From the NCBI GenBank assembly GCA_002591745.1, contig PDLQ01000001.1, forward strand, positions 248,001 to 312,000: 64,000 nt of DNA, in the 5' to 3' direction. Made by a program: the position numbers and the translations under genes. Below, one piece after another: positions 34,925-44,170 of this stretch. The notes beneath the pieces are model-generated. The model did no database searches and was not told the origin of the DNA. It saw only the letters and a program-made list of their open reading frames with translations. Source of the stretch: Lewinellaceae bacterium SD302. Its GTDB lineage: Bacteria; Bacteroidota; Bacteroidia; Chitinophagales; Saprospiraceae. Each line of letters begins with the position of its first letter. Position 1 is the first letter of the stretch.

Positions 34925-37798
34925 ATGCTAGCGAACAGCCCAACGACGGAGACCCTGCAAAGACTTCGGCAGGCCCAGGAAACGGCCAAGTCCGATCCGT
35001 TGTGGGCTTTAAAAGATCTGCTGGGGGATTCCGGATTAACCGAAACGGAAAAAGGAGAACTAAGATTATTGCAAACCCGGTTGAACGAATTGCTGCGAAA
35101 TCGGCTGGCGGGTATGATCTCTACCGATTTCGAATACCGGGAATCACAAACTGTAAAAAGCGACTTATTATCCTGGCTGGGCAATGCCGTCAACCACTAC
35201 GGGAAATTGGCCGAAGAGGCCGCCCTCACCTGGCCGGAGTTGAAGGCTAAACTGCTGGCCATTCAGGAAAATAACGGTTTTTTGCCAGCTTGTGATCTGA
35301 TCACTCAACTGGTCTATGACCGGGTTACCCGGGATGCGCTGGCCAGTCTGGAACGCGACTACGACGATTTTGTCTGGTCTCTGAACGATACATTGGGGGA
35401 ACCCGTGGACTGGGGGCGTAATTATGCATCACTCAACCGCCGATTGGCGACCCTGATCCAGGATTTTGATGCTACTGGACTGAAGGCAGGCTGGGAAGGC
35501 AAATACCGGGAAGCCATTGAGGATTTTGATTTCAGAAGCGAAGGCGAGGTTTTTGCGCTCATTTCCCGACGGGGAACCGTACAGGTGCCGGCACAAATTG
35601 TCACTCCAGAGGCTCAGCAGAGTTATAAGCGGCTCATCTATCATTACCAGGATGCCTTTGCAGTAGGCGATTATACGCTAGCTTACGACACCCTGATCAA
35701 AGCCCGCTATGAGTTGGAAGTGGAAAGCGCCCAACTTTACGAATACCTGTTACTGAGCTATTTCAAAAAAACGGGAGAAAAAACCATCGTACAGCAGATC
35801 GTAAACGGTCGTTCAATGGGCGAGCCGGATCACTTGCGTCACTTGCTGCTGTACGCCGGCCGTAGTCTGGAGTTTCAGGACAGCACGAATACGGAATCAG
35901 ATCGTCATCCCCTCTGGCCACATCGCCTTACCGATCACGTTTACAGCGATACGGCGGAATACAATGTACGACAGATTTCAAGGGGGTTATTGCTCCGGCT
36001 ATGTGAGGCTATGGCCAAACTGAAGTTCAATTACCTGGAAGAAGGCTTGCTGGCCGAGGAAAACCCTTTATTTCGTAAACTGACCAATCTGCTGCGGGCC
36101 GTAGGCCGGATCAATCGCTACCTGTCCGGCGATATACTCTTCGCGGAACAGGTTATCATTGAACTATCCGGTGGTCACCGCAACCAGTGGATCACCGTAG
36201 CCGAGAATGGTCGGCATCTGGAGGATCGCTATCCGAATTTTCCAGCCCGAAAACTTCTGCGTCACGCCCGCCGCTTTTATGCCTTTTCCGTTGATGACCA
36301 GGATGAAGCAGAACATCGGATCGCCGAAGACGTCGCCATTCAATTAGCGGATAAGTACGAAAGCCTGGTCGTTCAGGCCAAGCTGGGACTGGGAGAGCGT
36401 CACGAGCGGGCGCAGGCCATGACGGTCTGCCTGAATACCTTCCGGGCGGCCGCCTTACTATACCCCAAAGATCGTTTATTCTTTGACACGCCGCTGCGGG
36501 AATTGTTGAACGGAGAGAGTGGACTTAATTGGTATCAGTTTACGGCTTCTGGCAATTTACAGCAGCGGGAAGAGCTGTTGTCCGTCCATACCTTCAACGT
36601 ACTGGACCATCTGCAATACCTGATCACTGAGAAATACGGCCAGGAAAGCTGGGAACTCTATTACGCTGAATTACGCAAAGCACAGTACGAAAGACTGATC
36701 GACGAAAACGGAGATTTGCTGGACCGCATCAATAGCCAGGATTACCGGGTCCGGGACGCCACGCCCACCAGTGTATCCCGGGCCGTAGAGTATCTGAGGA
36801 ATTGTGAAACACTCTATCATGTATACGGCGACGTTCAGCATTTAGAAAACGGTTTTCAGGAGATCGTTGGTAACAATAACTTTCACTGGTTCGAGGTTGG
36901 GCAAACCGGTCTGGTTGCGGCCAGACCGAAAAACGATCCGGACTTCAACGCCGGACTCTATTTAAACCGCATTTTACGCGAACGTCCCGAGATCACCTTG
37001 GTGGAAAGCAATAAGGTGATCGCCAAGAATTACTTTCGGCTGCACATTGAGCGCCGTTACCGGGAGTTGCTAGTGAGTAAGGAAAAATATGGCTCACTCA
37101 AGGATGAAGAAGCCGCCGAGCTAGCTGATCTGCTGGAAGCCGCTGCCGTGCTCTATACCAAGGTTCACCATGAACCACAATACCGGGATTTCGTGCTTAC
37201 GGAATTCGTGGAAGAGCGACTATTGCGCTACCTGGATGTAGATGATAATGAGCTACTGGAACACGTTGATGCAATCAAGGCCGGAGTAGATGTGATGTTT
37301 GTCCTGACGGCTTTCCGGGAGATCAACGATACCGATCTGCGGCTGGACCCCATGTACTTACTTACGGAGACAGTTTACAATCGCAAGGTGGATATGGACC
37401 GCTATTACGAACGGGAGTTTCACCGACTTAGGCGCCACAATTACCTGGATGAGGACCGCCTGCGAATGATCGAACTGATCGATCGTTATTACCGTCTGTC
37501 GCAATTGGTGAATGACCGGAATTTATTAGAGATTCCCTATAAAGAATACGTTCTCAACCGAGGAAAGGTCCGTTGGGGATGGTCGTTGATTCCTTCCATT
37601 GGCTTCCAGCGACCGATCGGCTTTTTTCAGCACTGGCGTAACGGCAATATCCCGGATTTCAGTTTCCGCTTACAGCGTGCGGTGATTAAGCGGGCTTATC
37701 GAAATACGCCGGTAGTGATTCGTGAAGAACCGTTAAAGCGACTGGGAGAGGGAAGTGAACAGGCCGCAAGGCTACGGGAAGATATCGCTAACGTATAA
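34925..37798 (+). CDS. 957-residue protein with EAD11-like N-terminal domain
   Basis: No signal peptide or membrane segment is seen. The first about 75 residues include ALKDLLGDSGLTETEKGELR, LLQTRLNELLRNRLAGMIS and TVKSDLLSWLG. The pattern of a short Leu-rich helix, a helix with N-x-L and a third helix ending in Leu-Leu resembles EAD11 adaptor domains of bacterial conflict systems. The remainder (about 80-957) is helical and charged, with repeat-like stretches such as AFAVGDYTLAYDTLIKARYE, and shows no NACHT, protease or nuclease motif. It may be a large scaffold or effector. The other EAD11-like gene is at 3168-4145. Family identity is by eye. Confidence 0.45.
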   Translation: MLANSPTTETLQRLRQAQETAKSDPLWALKDLLGDSGLTETEKGELRLLQTRLNELLRNRLAGMISTDFEYRESQTVKSDLLSWLGNAVNHYGKLAEEAALTWPELKAKLLAIQENNGFLPACDLITQLVYDRVTRDALASLERDYDDFVWSLNDTLGEPVDWGRNYASLNRRLATLIQDFDATGLKAGWEGKYREAIEDFDFRSEGEVFALISRRGTVQVPAQIVTPEAQQSYKRLIYHYQDAFAVGDYTLAYDTLIKARYELEVESAQLYEYLLLSYFKKTGEKTIVQQIVNGRSMGEPDHLRHLLLYAGRSLEFQDSTNTESDRHPLWPHRLTDHVYSDTAEYNVRQISRGLLLRLCEAMAKLKFNYLEEGLLAEENPLFRKLTNLLRAVGRINRYLSGDILFAEQVIIELSGGHRNQWITVAENGRHLEDRYPNFPARKLLRHARRFYAFSVDDQDEAEHRIAEDVAIQLADKYESLVVQAKLGLGERHERAQAMTVCLNTFRAAALLYPKDRLFFDTPLRELLNGESGLNWYQFTASGNLQQREELLSVHTFNVLDHLQYLITEKYGQESWELYYAELRKAQYERLIDENGDLLDRINSQDYRVRDATPTSVSRAVEYLRNCETLYHVYGDVQHLENGFQEIVGNNNFHWFEVGQTGLVAARPKNDPDFNAGLYLNRILRERPEITLVESNKVIAKNYFRLHIERRYRELLVSKEKYGSLKDEEAAELADLLEAAAVLYTKVHHEPQYRDFVLTEFVEERLLRYLDVDDNELLEHVDAIKAGVDVMFVLTAFREINDTDLRLDPMYLLTETVYNRKVDMDRYYEREFHRLRRHNYLDEDRLRMIELIDRYYRLSQLVNDRNLLEIPYKEYVLNRGKVRWGWSLIPSIGFQRPIGFFQHWRNGNIPDFSFRLQRAVIKRAYRNTPVVIREEPLKRLGEGSEQAARLREDIANV

Positions 37799-37836
37799 AA
37801 AAAAGCCGGCTACTTTGAAGCAAGTAACCGGCCCTT
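37799..37836. terminator. Terminator hairpin shared by convergent genes
   Basis: GCCGG and CCGGC bracket TACTTTGAAGCAAGTAA, with an A-run on the plus strand side (T-run for the minus gene). It contains the core GCTACTTTG at 37809-37817, so one repeat copy serves as the terminator stem. Confidence 0.65.
37809..37821 (+). repeat. GCTACTTTG-family copy in a terminator
   Basis: GCTACTTTGAAGC between convergent genes. Confidence 0.6.
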
Positions 37837-37853
37837 GAAACTTATCTGTCAAC

Positions 37854-39284
37854 CTACTGCTTCCGTAGTCGGATAACCTGGAAACGGTCATCTTCGGTTA
37901 CGATTTTGACCAGGTATATTCCAGCCGGCTGATCGCTGAGATCGAGGCTTGCCTGGTTGCCGTTTAACGTGCTTAGGTGCTGGCCCATCAAGTTACTGAC
38001 TTCGATGCGGGCTACCACTTCCGTAGTGGTGATTTGTGCCAGCCCGTTTGTTGGGTTCGGTGCTAATGAAAGATCTAGGCGATCAGACTGTTCCCGCAAG
38101 GAAGACGCGAGTGTGTTCTCCTGGAAAAATAATTTACTATCCAGGAAGAAAAGGAGATCGAGGTCTCCGTCGGCATCGATATCGACAAAAGTCGAGCGTG
38201 GTGCCTCGTCTGAATCTTCGTTGGGAACCGTAATCCCGAAGGGGTTGGTCAGCGGCTCTTCAAAAACCGGATCTGTTGAAGTTCCGCTGTTTTCGTAAAA
38301 AAGAAACTTGTTGTCGTATAGCCCTGTCCCGTAGTCATAACTGATTGATCCTGCGATCAGGTCTAGGTCGCCATCATTATCTACATCAGCTAAATCTGAA
38401 AAGGGGTTCAGATTGTCAAGGGTATTGCCAACTGGCAGACCAAAAGGATCAATCTGCGGCGCTGCCGGTAAGATGCCACCGTCAATGGCTTCGTTTTCGT
38501 AATAGTAGTTGATGAAACCATTATAGCCGTCTGCATCATATGCATTTCCTAGTATATCAAGATCGCCATCGCCATCGAGATCTCCGAACGCAAAAAACAA
38601 TGCGTTGTCCGTTGCGCCGGGTACTGGTAAACTGAGGCTATTGATGTTGACGTCCCCGAAAGCCGGATTGGCGGCATTACCTTCGTTGTTGATGGTGAAG
38701 ATTGCACCATCTCCGTAAGTTCCATTTTCATAATTAAATCCGGAAGTAACGATGTCCAGGTCACCATCTCCGTCCAGGTCAACCAATTCAATGGGGTTGA
38801 TGTCCGATTGAAAAACCGGGATTCCGAATGGGTTGATTTGGGGAGCGGCGAAATCGGGTGCTTCTGCGGTTCCGACGTTCTCGAAGTAAAAAAACTGAGT
38901 CGTGTACTGTTCCGTTCCGTAATCGTACAAGCTGAAAGTGGTCATGAGGTCCAGGTCGCCATCGTTATCCAGGTCGGCGAAAGCAGGGTAGTTGTAGTAT
39001 CCTGCTTCGAGTAATTCCGAGCTAACCCCAAAAGCATCAACAACTGGGGGGGCGAAGTTCTGTGCCTGTACTGCTGTGCCCAGACCGATCAACAGGGCGG
39101 CGGAGCCCAAGGCTTGCTTTAGACCTGCCGTCCCGAAACGAGGAAGCAATTTGCGACAGAGGTGGCGAAATTTTGCCGTCAGTTCGTTTGGAACAGTGGT
39201 TCCGTTTTCACGAAGTTGCAACAGTTGTTTTCCCAGGTGCTTTAGCTGGGCGCGCTGGCGCGAAAAATGATAACGTGTTTTCAT
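37854..39284 (-). CDS. VCBS/FG-GAP repeat protein with T9SS sorting domain
   Basis: The 476-residue protein starts with an unusual basic stretch of about 55 residues (MKTRYHFSRQRAQLKHLGKQ and so on) before the hydrophobic signal core GSAALLIGLGTAVQAQ. Five VCBS-like calcium loops follow: LDNDGDLDLM, LDGDGDLDIV, LDGDGDLDIL, VDNDGDLDLI and IDADGDLDLL, suggesting a beta-propeller. The C-terminal sorting domain has LAPNPTNG and ends QVIRLRKQ, so it is T9SS cargo, probably surface-exposed. Ligand is unknown. It faces the 957-residue gene across a shared terminator. Confidence 0.82.
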   Translation of the reverse strand: MKTRYHFSRQRAQLKHLGKQLLQLRENGTTVPNELTAKFRHLCRKLLPRFGTAGLKQALGSAALLIGLGTAVQAQNFAPPVVDAFGVSSELLEAGYYNYPAFADLDNDGDLDLMTTFSLYDYGTEQYTTQFFYFENVGTAEAPDFAAPQINPFGIPVFQSDINPIELVDLDGDGDLDIVTSGFNYENGTYGDGAIFTINNEGNAANPAFGDVNINSLSLPVPGATDNALFFAFGDLDGDGDLDILGNAYDADGYNGFINYYYENEAIDGGILPAAPQIDPFGLPVGNTLDNLNPFSDLADVDNDGDLDLIAGSISYDYGTGLYDNKFLFYENSGTSTDPVFEEPLTNPFGITVPNEDSDEAPRSTFVDIDADGDLDLLFFLDSKLFFQENTLASSLREQSDRLDLSLAPNPTNGLAQITTTEVVARIEVSNLMGQHLSTLNGNQASLDLSDQPAGIYLVKIVTEDDRFQVIRLRKQ

Positions 39285-39314
39285 AGAGAAAGCGTTAGAA
39301 AAGAATGAATGAAT

Positions 39315-40433
39315 TTATGGAGTTGCTGGCTGCTGACGCGCCCAGTAAGTAGCTTCCGGGATCATCAGTGCCGCTTTATGGTCTTCGGTCATGGTACTCA
39401 AAAGATTGACCCTTCGTTTACCGGCCAATACGTGAACGTCGTATATCTCGTCAACGCTGCTTAGGTATTCAATGGCTCCCACTCTTGCGCCGGTTGGTAA
39501 GTGAATAACTTCGATACCGGCCCGGCTGGCATTTTTAGCAAAAGGTAACTTGGCAAAGGTGCTGGAATTTTCCCTTAGTTTAGATAGGCCGACGAATAGA
39601 TATTCTCCGGCCAGCGCCATTCCGCGTACAAAACCACCGATCTTGCATACTACGTCGTAGCCGCCGGTATTAACGTCGATTTTCACCAACTCTCCGGTGG
39701 CACTCAGTAGTACATAGAGTTCATCATTGAAGATGCGTGGACTGTGGGGCATCGCCAGAGAGTGGGCTATCACTTCATTGGTAGTTACGTCAAAAATGGT
39801 TCCGGTTTCGGTGACGGTCGGTCGCCAGCCCTGGGGAGTATTGGTCTGGCTAAAGGATGTCGCGTACTTTGGTTTTCCGTCCAGCATGGCCATCCCGTTC
39901 AGATGGCAGCGGTCTTCGCTGGCCAGTTTGTCGATGAAAGGAGGGCTCCAGTAAGGCGTAAAGTTGTAGCGCCCGTCAATTTTTACAATACTGGAAAAAC
40001 GGGTGTTTACTGCGTAAAGCTCATCTCCCTTGCCGAAGTTGATATCGTGAATGTCAAGATCTCCCGTATGGTAGCTAAGACGTGGGAAATACATAGCGTC
40101 GTACTTACCCGGACTCTTGGGATAATGGGCGGCCAGTCCAGGAGAGTTGGCCAGTATCATTACTTCGTCCCGGCAGGCGATGGCCAGACGGTCAGTGGCG
40201 GGGTCCTCGGCAATACCCATTGGCTTTTTAAAAGTCCGGGGTAGCTGGGTCAGCTTCTCTTTGTTCACCGCTGAGATGCAAACGATCTTACCCGCCTGGT
40301 AGGTAGATAAGGCCAGGGTGCAGCCTAAACCATAAAGTAATTCCGGAATTTGTGGACTGTGGCGGAGAGCAAAGGGTGGGGGAGGGCCGGCGGGTGTATA
40401 AGGCATTGATGAGCGATTTTCTCTGAAAGCCAC
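39315..40433 (-). CDS. TIGR03032-family protein
   Basis: The 372-residue protein is of the TIGR03032 (DUF4915) type, with an opening of PELLYGLGCTLALSTYQAGK, GDLDIHDINFGKGDELYAVN and the conserved CHLNGMAMLDGKPKYATSFSQ. It is a beta-propeller-like protein whose function is unknown; in other bacteria it may be near sugar or TPR-protein genes. The start may be the later ATG at 40406 (MPYTPAGPPPP). A GCTACTTTG-family copy lies just upstream (40450-40468). Confidence 0.78.
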   Translation of the reverse strand: MAFRENRSSMPYTPAGPPPPFALRHSPQIPELLYGLGCTLALSTYQAGKIVCISAVNKEKLTQLPRTFKKPMGIAEDPATDRLAIACRDEVMILANSPGLAAHYPKSPGKYDAMYFPRLSYHTGDLDIHDINFGKGDELYAVNTRFSSIVKIDGRYNFTPYWSPPFIDKLASEDRCHLNGMAMLDGKPKYATSFSQTNTPQGWRPTVTETGTIFDVTTNEVIAHSLAMPHSPRIFNDELYVLLSATGELVKIDVNTGGYDVVCKIGGFVRGMALAGEYLFVGLSKLRENSSTFAKLPFAKNASRAGIEVIHLPTGARVGAIEYLSSVDEIYDVHVLAGKRRVNLLSTMTEDHKAALMIPEATYWARQQPATP

Positions 40434-40449
40434 AAGGTAAAAGATGGCT

Positions 40450-40468
40450 GGCTAGCAAAGTAGCAAGG
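40450..40468 (-). repeat. GCTACTTTG-family motif copy
   Basis: The plus strand reads GGCTAGCAAAGTAGCAAGG, in the 49-base spacer between two minus-strand genes. Confidence 0.7.
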
Positions 40469-40482
40469 TCGTCGGAGAATAT

Positions 40483-41172
40483 TTACTTCTTGGCCTTAGC
40501 TGCTCGCTTTTGCTCGGCATTGCTCTCATAAATGGTGTAATTCTCGTACTTCGCTTTATCAGTCTCGGCCCAGATATCCTTTCCGATCTCACAGACACGA
40601 ATAAATTCATCGTAGAGCAGATTGCCCAGGTCCACCCGATTTTCTACCTGGATGTCACGCTCGGCGATCTTGTCTTGCTGAACGTTCATAGCCGTTTCAA
40701 AGACCTGGCAAGCGTCAGCTACCTTTTTAAGGACGTTTTCGTTCAATCCGGTTTCCTCCAAAAAATCTAATTGAGCACGGGCGACTCTGATCACCCTGCG
40801 GCCACAGAATAACAACTGGGCATCGGTCATGTCGCCCATCTTGGCGGTACCGAACTTGCGGTAGCGACCGCTACGATTGCTGTACTTCATCTTTACCCGC
40901 GTCATCACACTACGGATAGCTGATTTGAGACGTTCGGCGGCGGCGTACTTTTTATCCGTCACGATCATCTGGTCACCCAATAGTTCATCATCGTCGGGCA
41001 GGCCGGCCAGCTTTTCGCAACGGCTGTGAAACCCTTTAAGTCGGTGAATATCGTAGCCATAATTGGTAAACTCTTCGATGTCGCGCTTGGCGAAGCGAAT
41101 GCTATCCATGCACTGCTGATAGAGATCGGCATCGGGAAAATTGTACTTGCGGTTGACGGCTTGCTTCTTCAT
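40483..41172 (-). CDS. Hypothetical protein, Bacteroidota-type
   Basis: A 229-residue, highly charged, helical protein beginning MKKQAVNRKYNFPDADLYQQ and ending in a Lys/Ala-rich tail (EQKRAAKAKK). No signal peptide, membrane helix or known motif is seen; LLFCGRRVIRVARAQLDFLE is the longest hydrophobic stretch. Coding potential is supported by the codon-like base pattern and the clear stop and start. Function unknown. The basic tail suggests binding to nucleic acid or another acidic partner, which is only inference. Confidence 0.7.
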   Translation of the reverse strand: MKKQAVNRKYNFPDADLYQQCMDSIRFAKRDIEEFTNYGYDIHRLKGFHSRCEKLAGLPDDDELLGDQMIVTDKKYAAAERLKSAIRSVMTRVKMKYSNRSGRYRKFGTAKMGDMTDAQLLFCGRRVIRVARAQLDFLEETGLNENVLKKVADACQVFETAMNVQQDKIAERDIQVENRVDLGNLLYDEFIRVCEIGKDIWAETDKAKYENYTIYESNAEQKRAAKAKK

Positions 41173-41211
41173 ATTGGTCCTAAAGAGTTGATAGTCTCAG
41201 ACAAATTTAGG

Positions 41212-41230
41212 CATTGCTACTTTGAAGAAC
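41212..41230 (+). repeat. GCTACTTTG-family motif copy
   Basis: CATTGCTACTTTGAAGAAC, in the divergent spacer between the gene ending upstream at 41172 and the phosphoesterase. Confidence 0.7.
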
Positions 41231-41301
41231 AAATAATTTCAAATATTTAGCTTATAAACAAATCCATAGTTTGCGTTTACTCAGATATGATTTCCATTTT
41301 C

Positions 41302-41339
41302 TTGTATATTTATAAATACATAAATTTATATTTATACAA
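41302..41339. promoter_or_regulatory. AT-only 16-bp inverted repeat upstream of the phosphoesterase gene
   Basis: TTGTATATTTATAAAT (41302-41317) and its inverted copy at 41324-41339 match at 14 of 16 positions, with a 6-base loop. It lies 43 bases before the chosen start. It may be an operator or an AT-rich upstream promoter region. Confidence 0.45.
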
Positions 41340-41382
41340 AAATCGAACATCCCCAAACAACACATTCTCCCTACCTTCCCGT

Positions 41383-44046
41383 ATGAAAGTTTTTAAACTG
41401 ACGAGTTTTTTTACGCTGCTTTTGTTGGGCCAACTGAATGCACAGAATACCATCGTAGCTCCTTACCTACAGGACGCGGAACCCAGTCGGGTGACCATTT
41501 CCTGGGAAACCGATGGGGGCAGCAACGGTGAACTCATGTGGGGTATTTTGGCCAGCAACCTCAACCAGAGCCAAACCGCTACGTCAATTAGTACCGGCGA
41601 TGGAAACTTGCTGTTCTCGGCTACGGCCACTGGTTTACTCCCTAACACCCGCTACTATTATCGCGTCAAAACGGAGAATGTATTCTCCTCCGTTTTTGAC
41701 TTTCTCACTCCACCGACAAACTCTTCGGACCAAAGTTTCAGCATGGTCGTAATGAGTGATATGCAAAAGGATGGGAGCCAACCCCTCAAATTTCAGGAGG
41801 TCGTCAATGAAGGCGTTATCGATTTTTTTGAGGCAGAGAACGGGGAAAACGACATTGCCGCACACCTGGGTTTCGTAATGATTCCCGGAGATCTGGTGGT
41901 CAATGGCAATTCTCATAGTCAGTGGCAAAACGATTTTTTCGGCCAGGCCAGTCAGTTGATTCGCCACGTACCGGTTTACCCGGTGTTGGGCAACCACGAA
42001 AACAACAGCAATCGCTATTTCCAGTACTTTACTCTTCCGGAAAATGGCAGCCCCGGCTTTACAGAGCATTGGTGGTTCAAGGATTACTCCAATGCGCGCA
42101 TCATCGGGCTCAATTCAAACAGCGGCTTTCGCATCCAGGAACAACTCGACTGGCTGGAAAATACGTTAGACGATGCTTGCCAGAACCCGGATATCGACTT
42201 CGTTTTCGCCCAGTTGCATCATCCTTTTCTATCTGAACTCTGGACGCCGGGCGAACTCGGCTACACCGGCGATGCCATTGCCCTGCTCGAAAGTTTCAGC
42301 ACCGATTGCGGTAAGCCCTCCATTCACTTTTTCGGCCATACTCACGGTTATTCCCGGGGCCAGTCCCGCGATCACAACCACCTGTGGGTCAACGCCGCTA
42401 CTGCTGGCGGGGCTATCGATAACTGGGGGGAGTTCCCTAATCAGGATTATGCTGAATTCAGCAAGTCTATTGATGAATACGGCTTCGTTGTCGTAGACGT
42501 TACGGCGGGCGCGACTCCAGAGTTCCGCCTGCGCAGAATTACCCGCGGAGACCAGGACGTGGTTATCGACAACCAGCAGCAAGACGCCATTGTCATCAGA
42601 AGGGGAGAGCAGTCACCCCAGATGCCCACCGGTCTCTTTCCCTCTGGAAACGGCATTAGTCCTGCTTGTATAATCCTGAGTGCAACGGCTTTTAATGATG
42701 CCGGTGATCAACACCAGGCCGCTCACTGGCAAATCAGTACGAATTGCGCGGATTTTTCGGCCCCGGTCTTCGATTCCTGGAAACAGCACGAAAATTTCTA
42801 TAATGAGGTCAATACCCAGGCTGACGACGACCTTACCGACGAGCAGGTCACCAACCTGGAAGAAAATACTGACTACTGCTGGCGGGTTCGCTACCGCGAT
42901 GAACACCTGGAGTGGAGCGACTGGTCCACTCCACTGTCTTTCTCCACGGGCACTTCCGGCTTTTCCGCTAACCTGTTGAGTAACCCCGGTGGAGAAAACG
43001 GCACAACCAACTGGACGGCTTCGACCGGCTCCATCGAATCACTCACAAGCGGAGAATGTGATGGCGTTAATCCCTTCGCCGGCAGTCGATATTTCGCCGT
43101 CGGCGGATTATGCGAAGGCAACGAAACTTCATTTTCAGAAGCCGTACAAAACATCGACGTCAGCGGATTCGCCGGTGATATCGATGGTGGTGGCTTTTTT
43201 GCCAGTTTCGGTGGTCATCTGTCTAATTTTAATGGAAACGATCGCCCCGCTATGCGATTAGAATTTCTGGCAGCATCGGGAGCAAGCCTGGCCACTACGG
43301 GTGAGTTGACGACTTTGAGTAGTAGCTGGATCGCCCTGGAAAACACGGTGACCATCCCTGCCACTACGCGCAGCATCAACGTTCTTTTGACCGGTACCCG
43401 TAACTCCGGAACGGATAACGACTCCTATTTCGACGAACTTTTCCTGCGCCTGGGGGGAGACAATGGTGAATGTGCTCAATCTCCATTGCCCGTAGAAATT
43501 CTCAGTTTGCAAGCTTACTGCGCTGCGAATCTGACCAGGATCGATTGGTCCGTAACCGAAGAGATCGACATCGCGGAATACCGGATTGAAAGACGACTGC
43601 CCGGAGGAAATTGGGAGAATATCGGCACGGTGAACCCTCGCAATTCTAACACATCGGTCAGTCAGTATAACTTCAATGATGATGAAAAGAGTAATGGGGA
43701 AGAACGGTTCTATCGACTGCGAATCGTTGAGGTCGATGGTGGGAGTCGACTCACAAAGATCATGACCTCCGACTGCGGAGAAAATAGCCCGAAGGTTGCG
43801 CTTTCTCCCAACCCTCTGATTGGAAACCGCCTGAAAATAGAGGCCAGCGGCTTTCCTGGGCCTACTGCCGATCTGCTCATCACTAATACGGTCGGACAAA
43901 CATTTTACTCAGATAAGATCACTGTCGAAGCCGGCCGGCGAGACCTGGTACTCTGGACCGCAGACTGGCCCGCCGGTCAATATTTTGTTCAACTTGGTCA
44001 GGGTAATTTACGGTGGTCTGGAAAGTTGATTAAAGTAACTGAGTAG
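41383..44046 (+). CDS. Secreted purple-acid-phosphatase-like phosphoesterase with T9SS domain
   Basis: The start at ATG 41383 gives a signal peptide (MKVFKLTSFFTLLLLGQLNAQ); an upstream frame start adds 32 poor codons. Of 887 residues, an N-terminal fibronectin-like domain (PSRVTISWETDGGSNGELMW) precedes a metallophosphoesterase domain with VVMSDMQKDG, IPGDLVVNG, VLGNHENN, LHHPFLS and FFGHTHGYSRG. Two further beta domains follow, and the C-terminus has LSPNPLIG and GKLIKVTE as a T9SS sorting domain. It likely scavenges phosphate from organic esters outside the cell. Confidence 0.87.
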   Translation: MKVFKLTSFFTLLLLGQLNAQNTIVAPYLQDAEPSRVTISWETDGGSNGELMWGILASNLNQSQTATSISTGDGNLLFSATATGLLPNTRYYYRVKTENVFSSVFDFLTPPTNSSDQSFSMVVMSDMQKDGSQPLKFQEVVNEGVIDFFEAENGENDIAAHLGFVMIPGDLVVNGNSHSQWQNDFFGQASQLIRHVPVYPVLGNHENNSNRYFQYFTLPENGSPGFTEHWWFKDYSNARIIGLNSNSGFRIQEQLDWLENTLDDACQNPDIDFVFAQLHHPFLSELWTPGELGYTGDAIALLESFSTDCGKPSIHFFGHTHGYSRGQSRDHNHLWVNAATAGGAIDNWGEFPNQDYAEFSKSIDEYGFVVVDVTAGATPEFRLRRITRGDQDVVIDNQQQDAIVIRRGEQSPQMPTGLFPSGNGISPACIILSATAFNDAGDQHQAAHWQISTNCADFSAPVFDSWKQHENFYNEVNTQADDDLTDEQVTNLEENTDYCWRVRYRDEHLEWSDWSTPLSFSTGTSGFSANLLSNPGGENGTTNWTASTGSIESLTSGECDGVNPFAGSRYFAVGGLCEGNETSFSEAVQNIDVSGFAGDIDGGGFFASFGGHLSNFNGNDRPAMRLEFLAASGASLATTGELTTLSSSWIALENTVTIPATTRSINVLLTGTRNSGTDNDSYFDELFLRLGGDNGECAQSPLPVEILSLQAYCAANLTRIDWSVTEEIDIAEYRIERRLPGGNWENIGTVNPRNSNTSVSQYNFNDDEKSNGEERFYRLRIVEVDGGSRLTKIMTSDCGENSPKVALSPNPLIGNRLKIEASGFPGPTADLLITNTVGQTFYSDKITVEAGRRDLVLWTADWPAGQYFVQLGQGNLRWSGKLIKVTE

Positions 44047-44058
44047 ATTTACGTTTTC

Positions 44059-44079
44059 ATGGCTGGCAAAGTAGCAAGG
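44059..44079 (-). repeat. GCTACTTTG-family motif copy
   Basis: The plus strand reads GGCTGGCAAAGTAGCAAGG (from 44061), 14 bases after the phosphoesterase stop. Confidence 0.7.
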
Positions 44080-44170
44080 CGATCTGACAAGCCGTATTAT
44101 TGTGCTTTCAGGCAATCGGAATAAACTTCCGCTCCGAAAGCTTGTAATAAAGACCAGCAACATATATATG

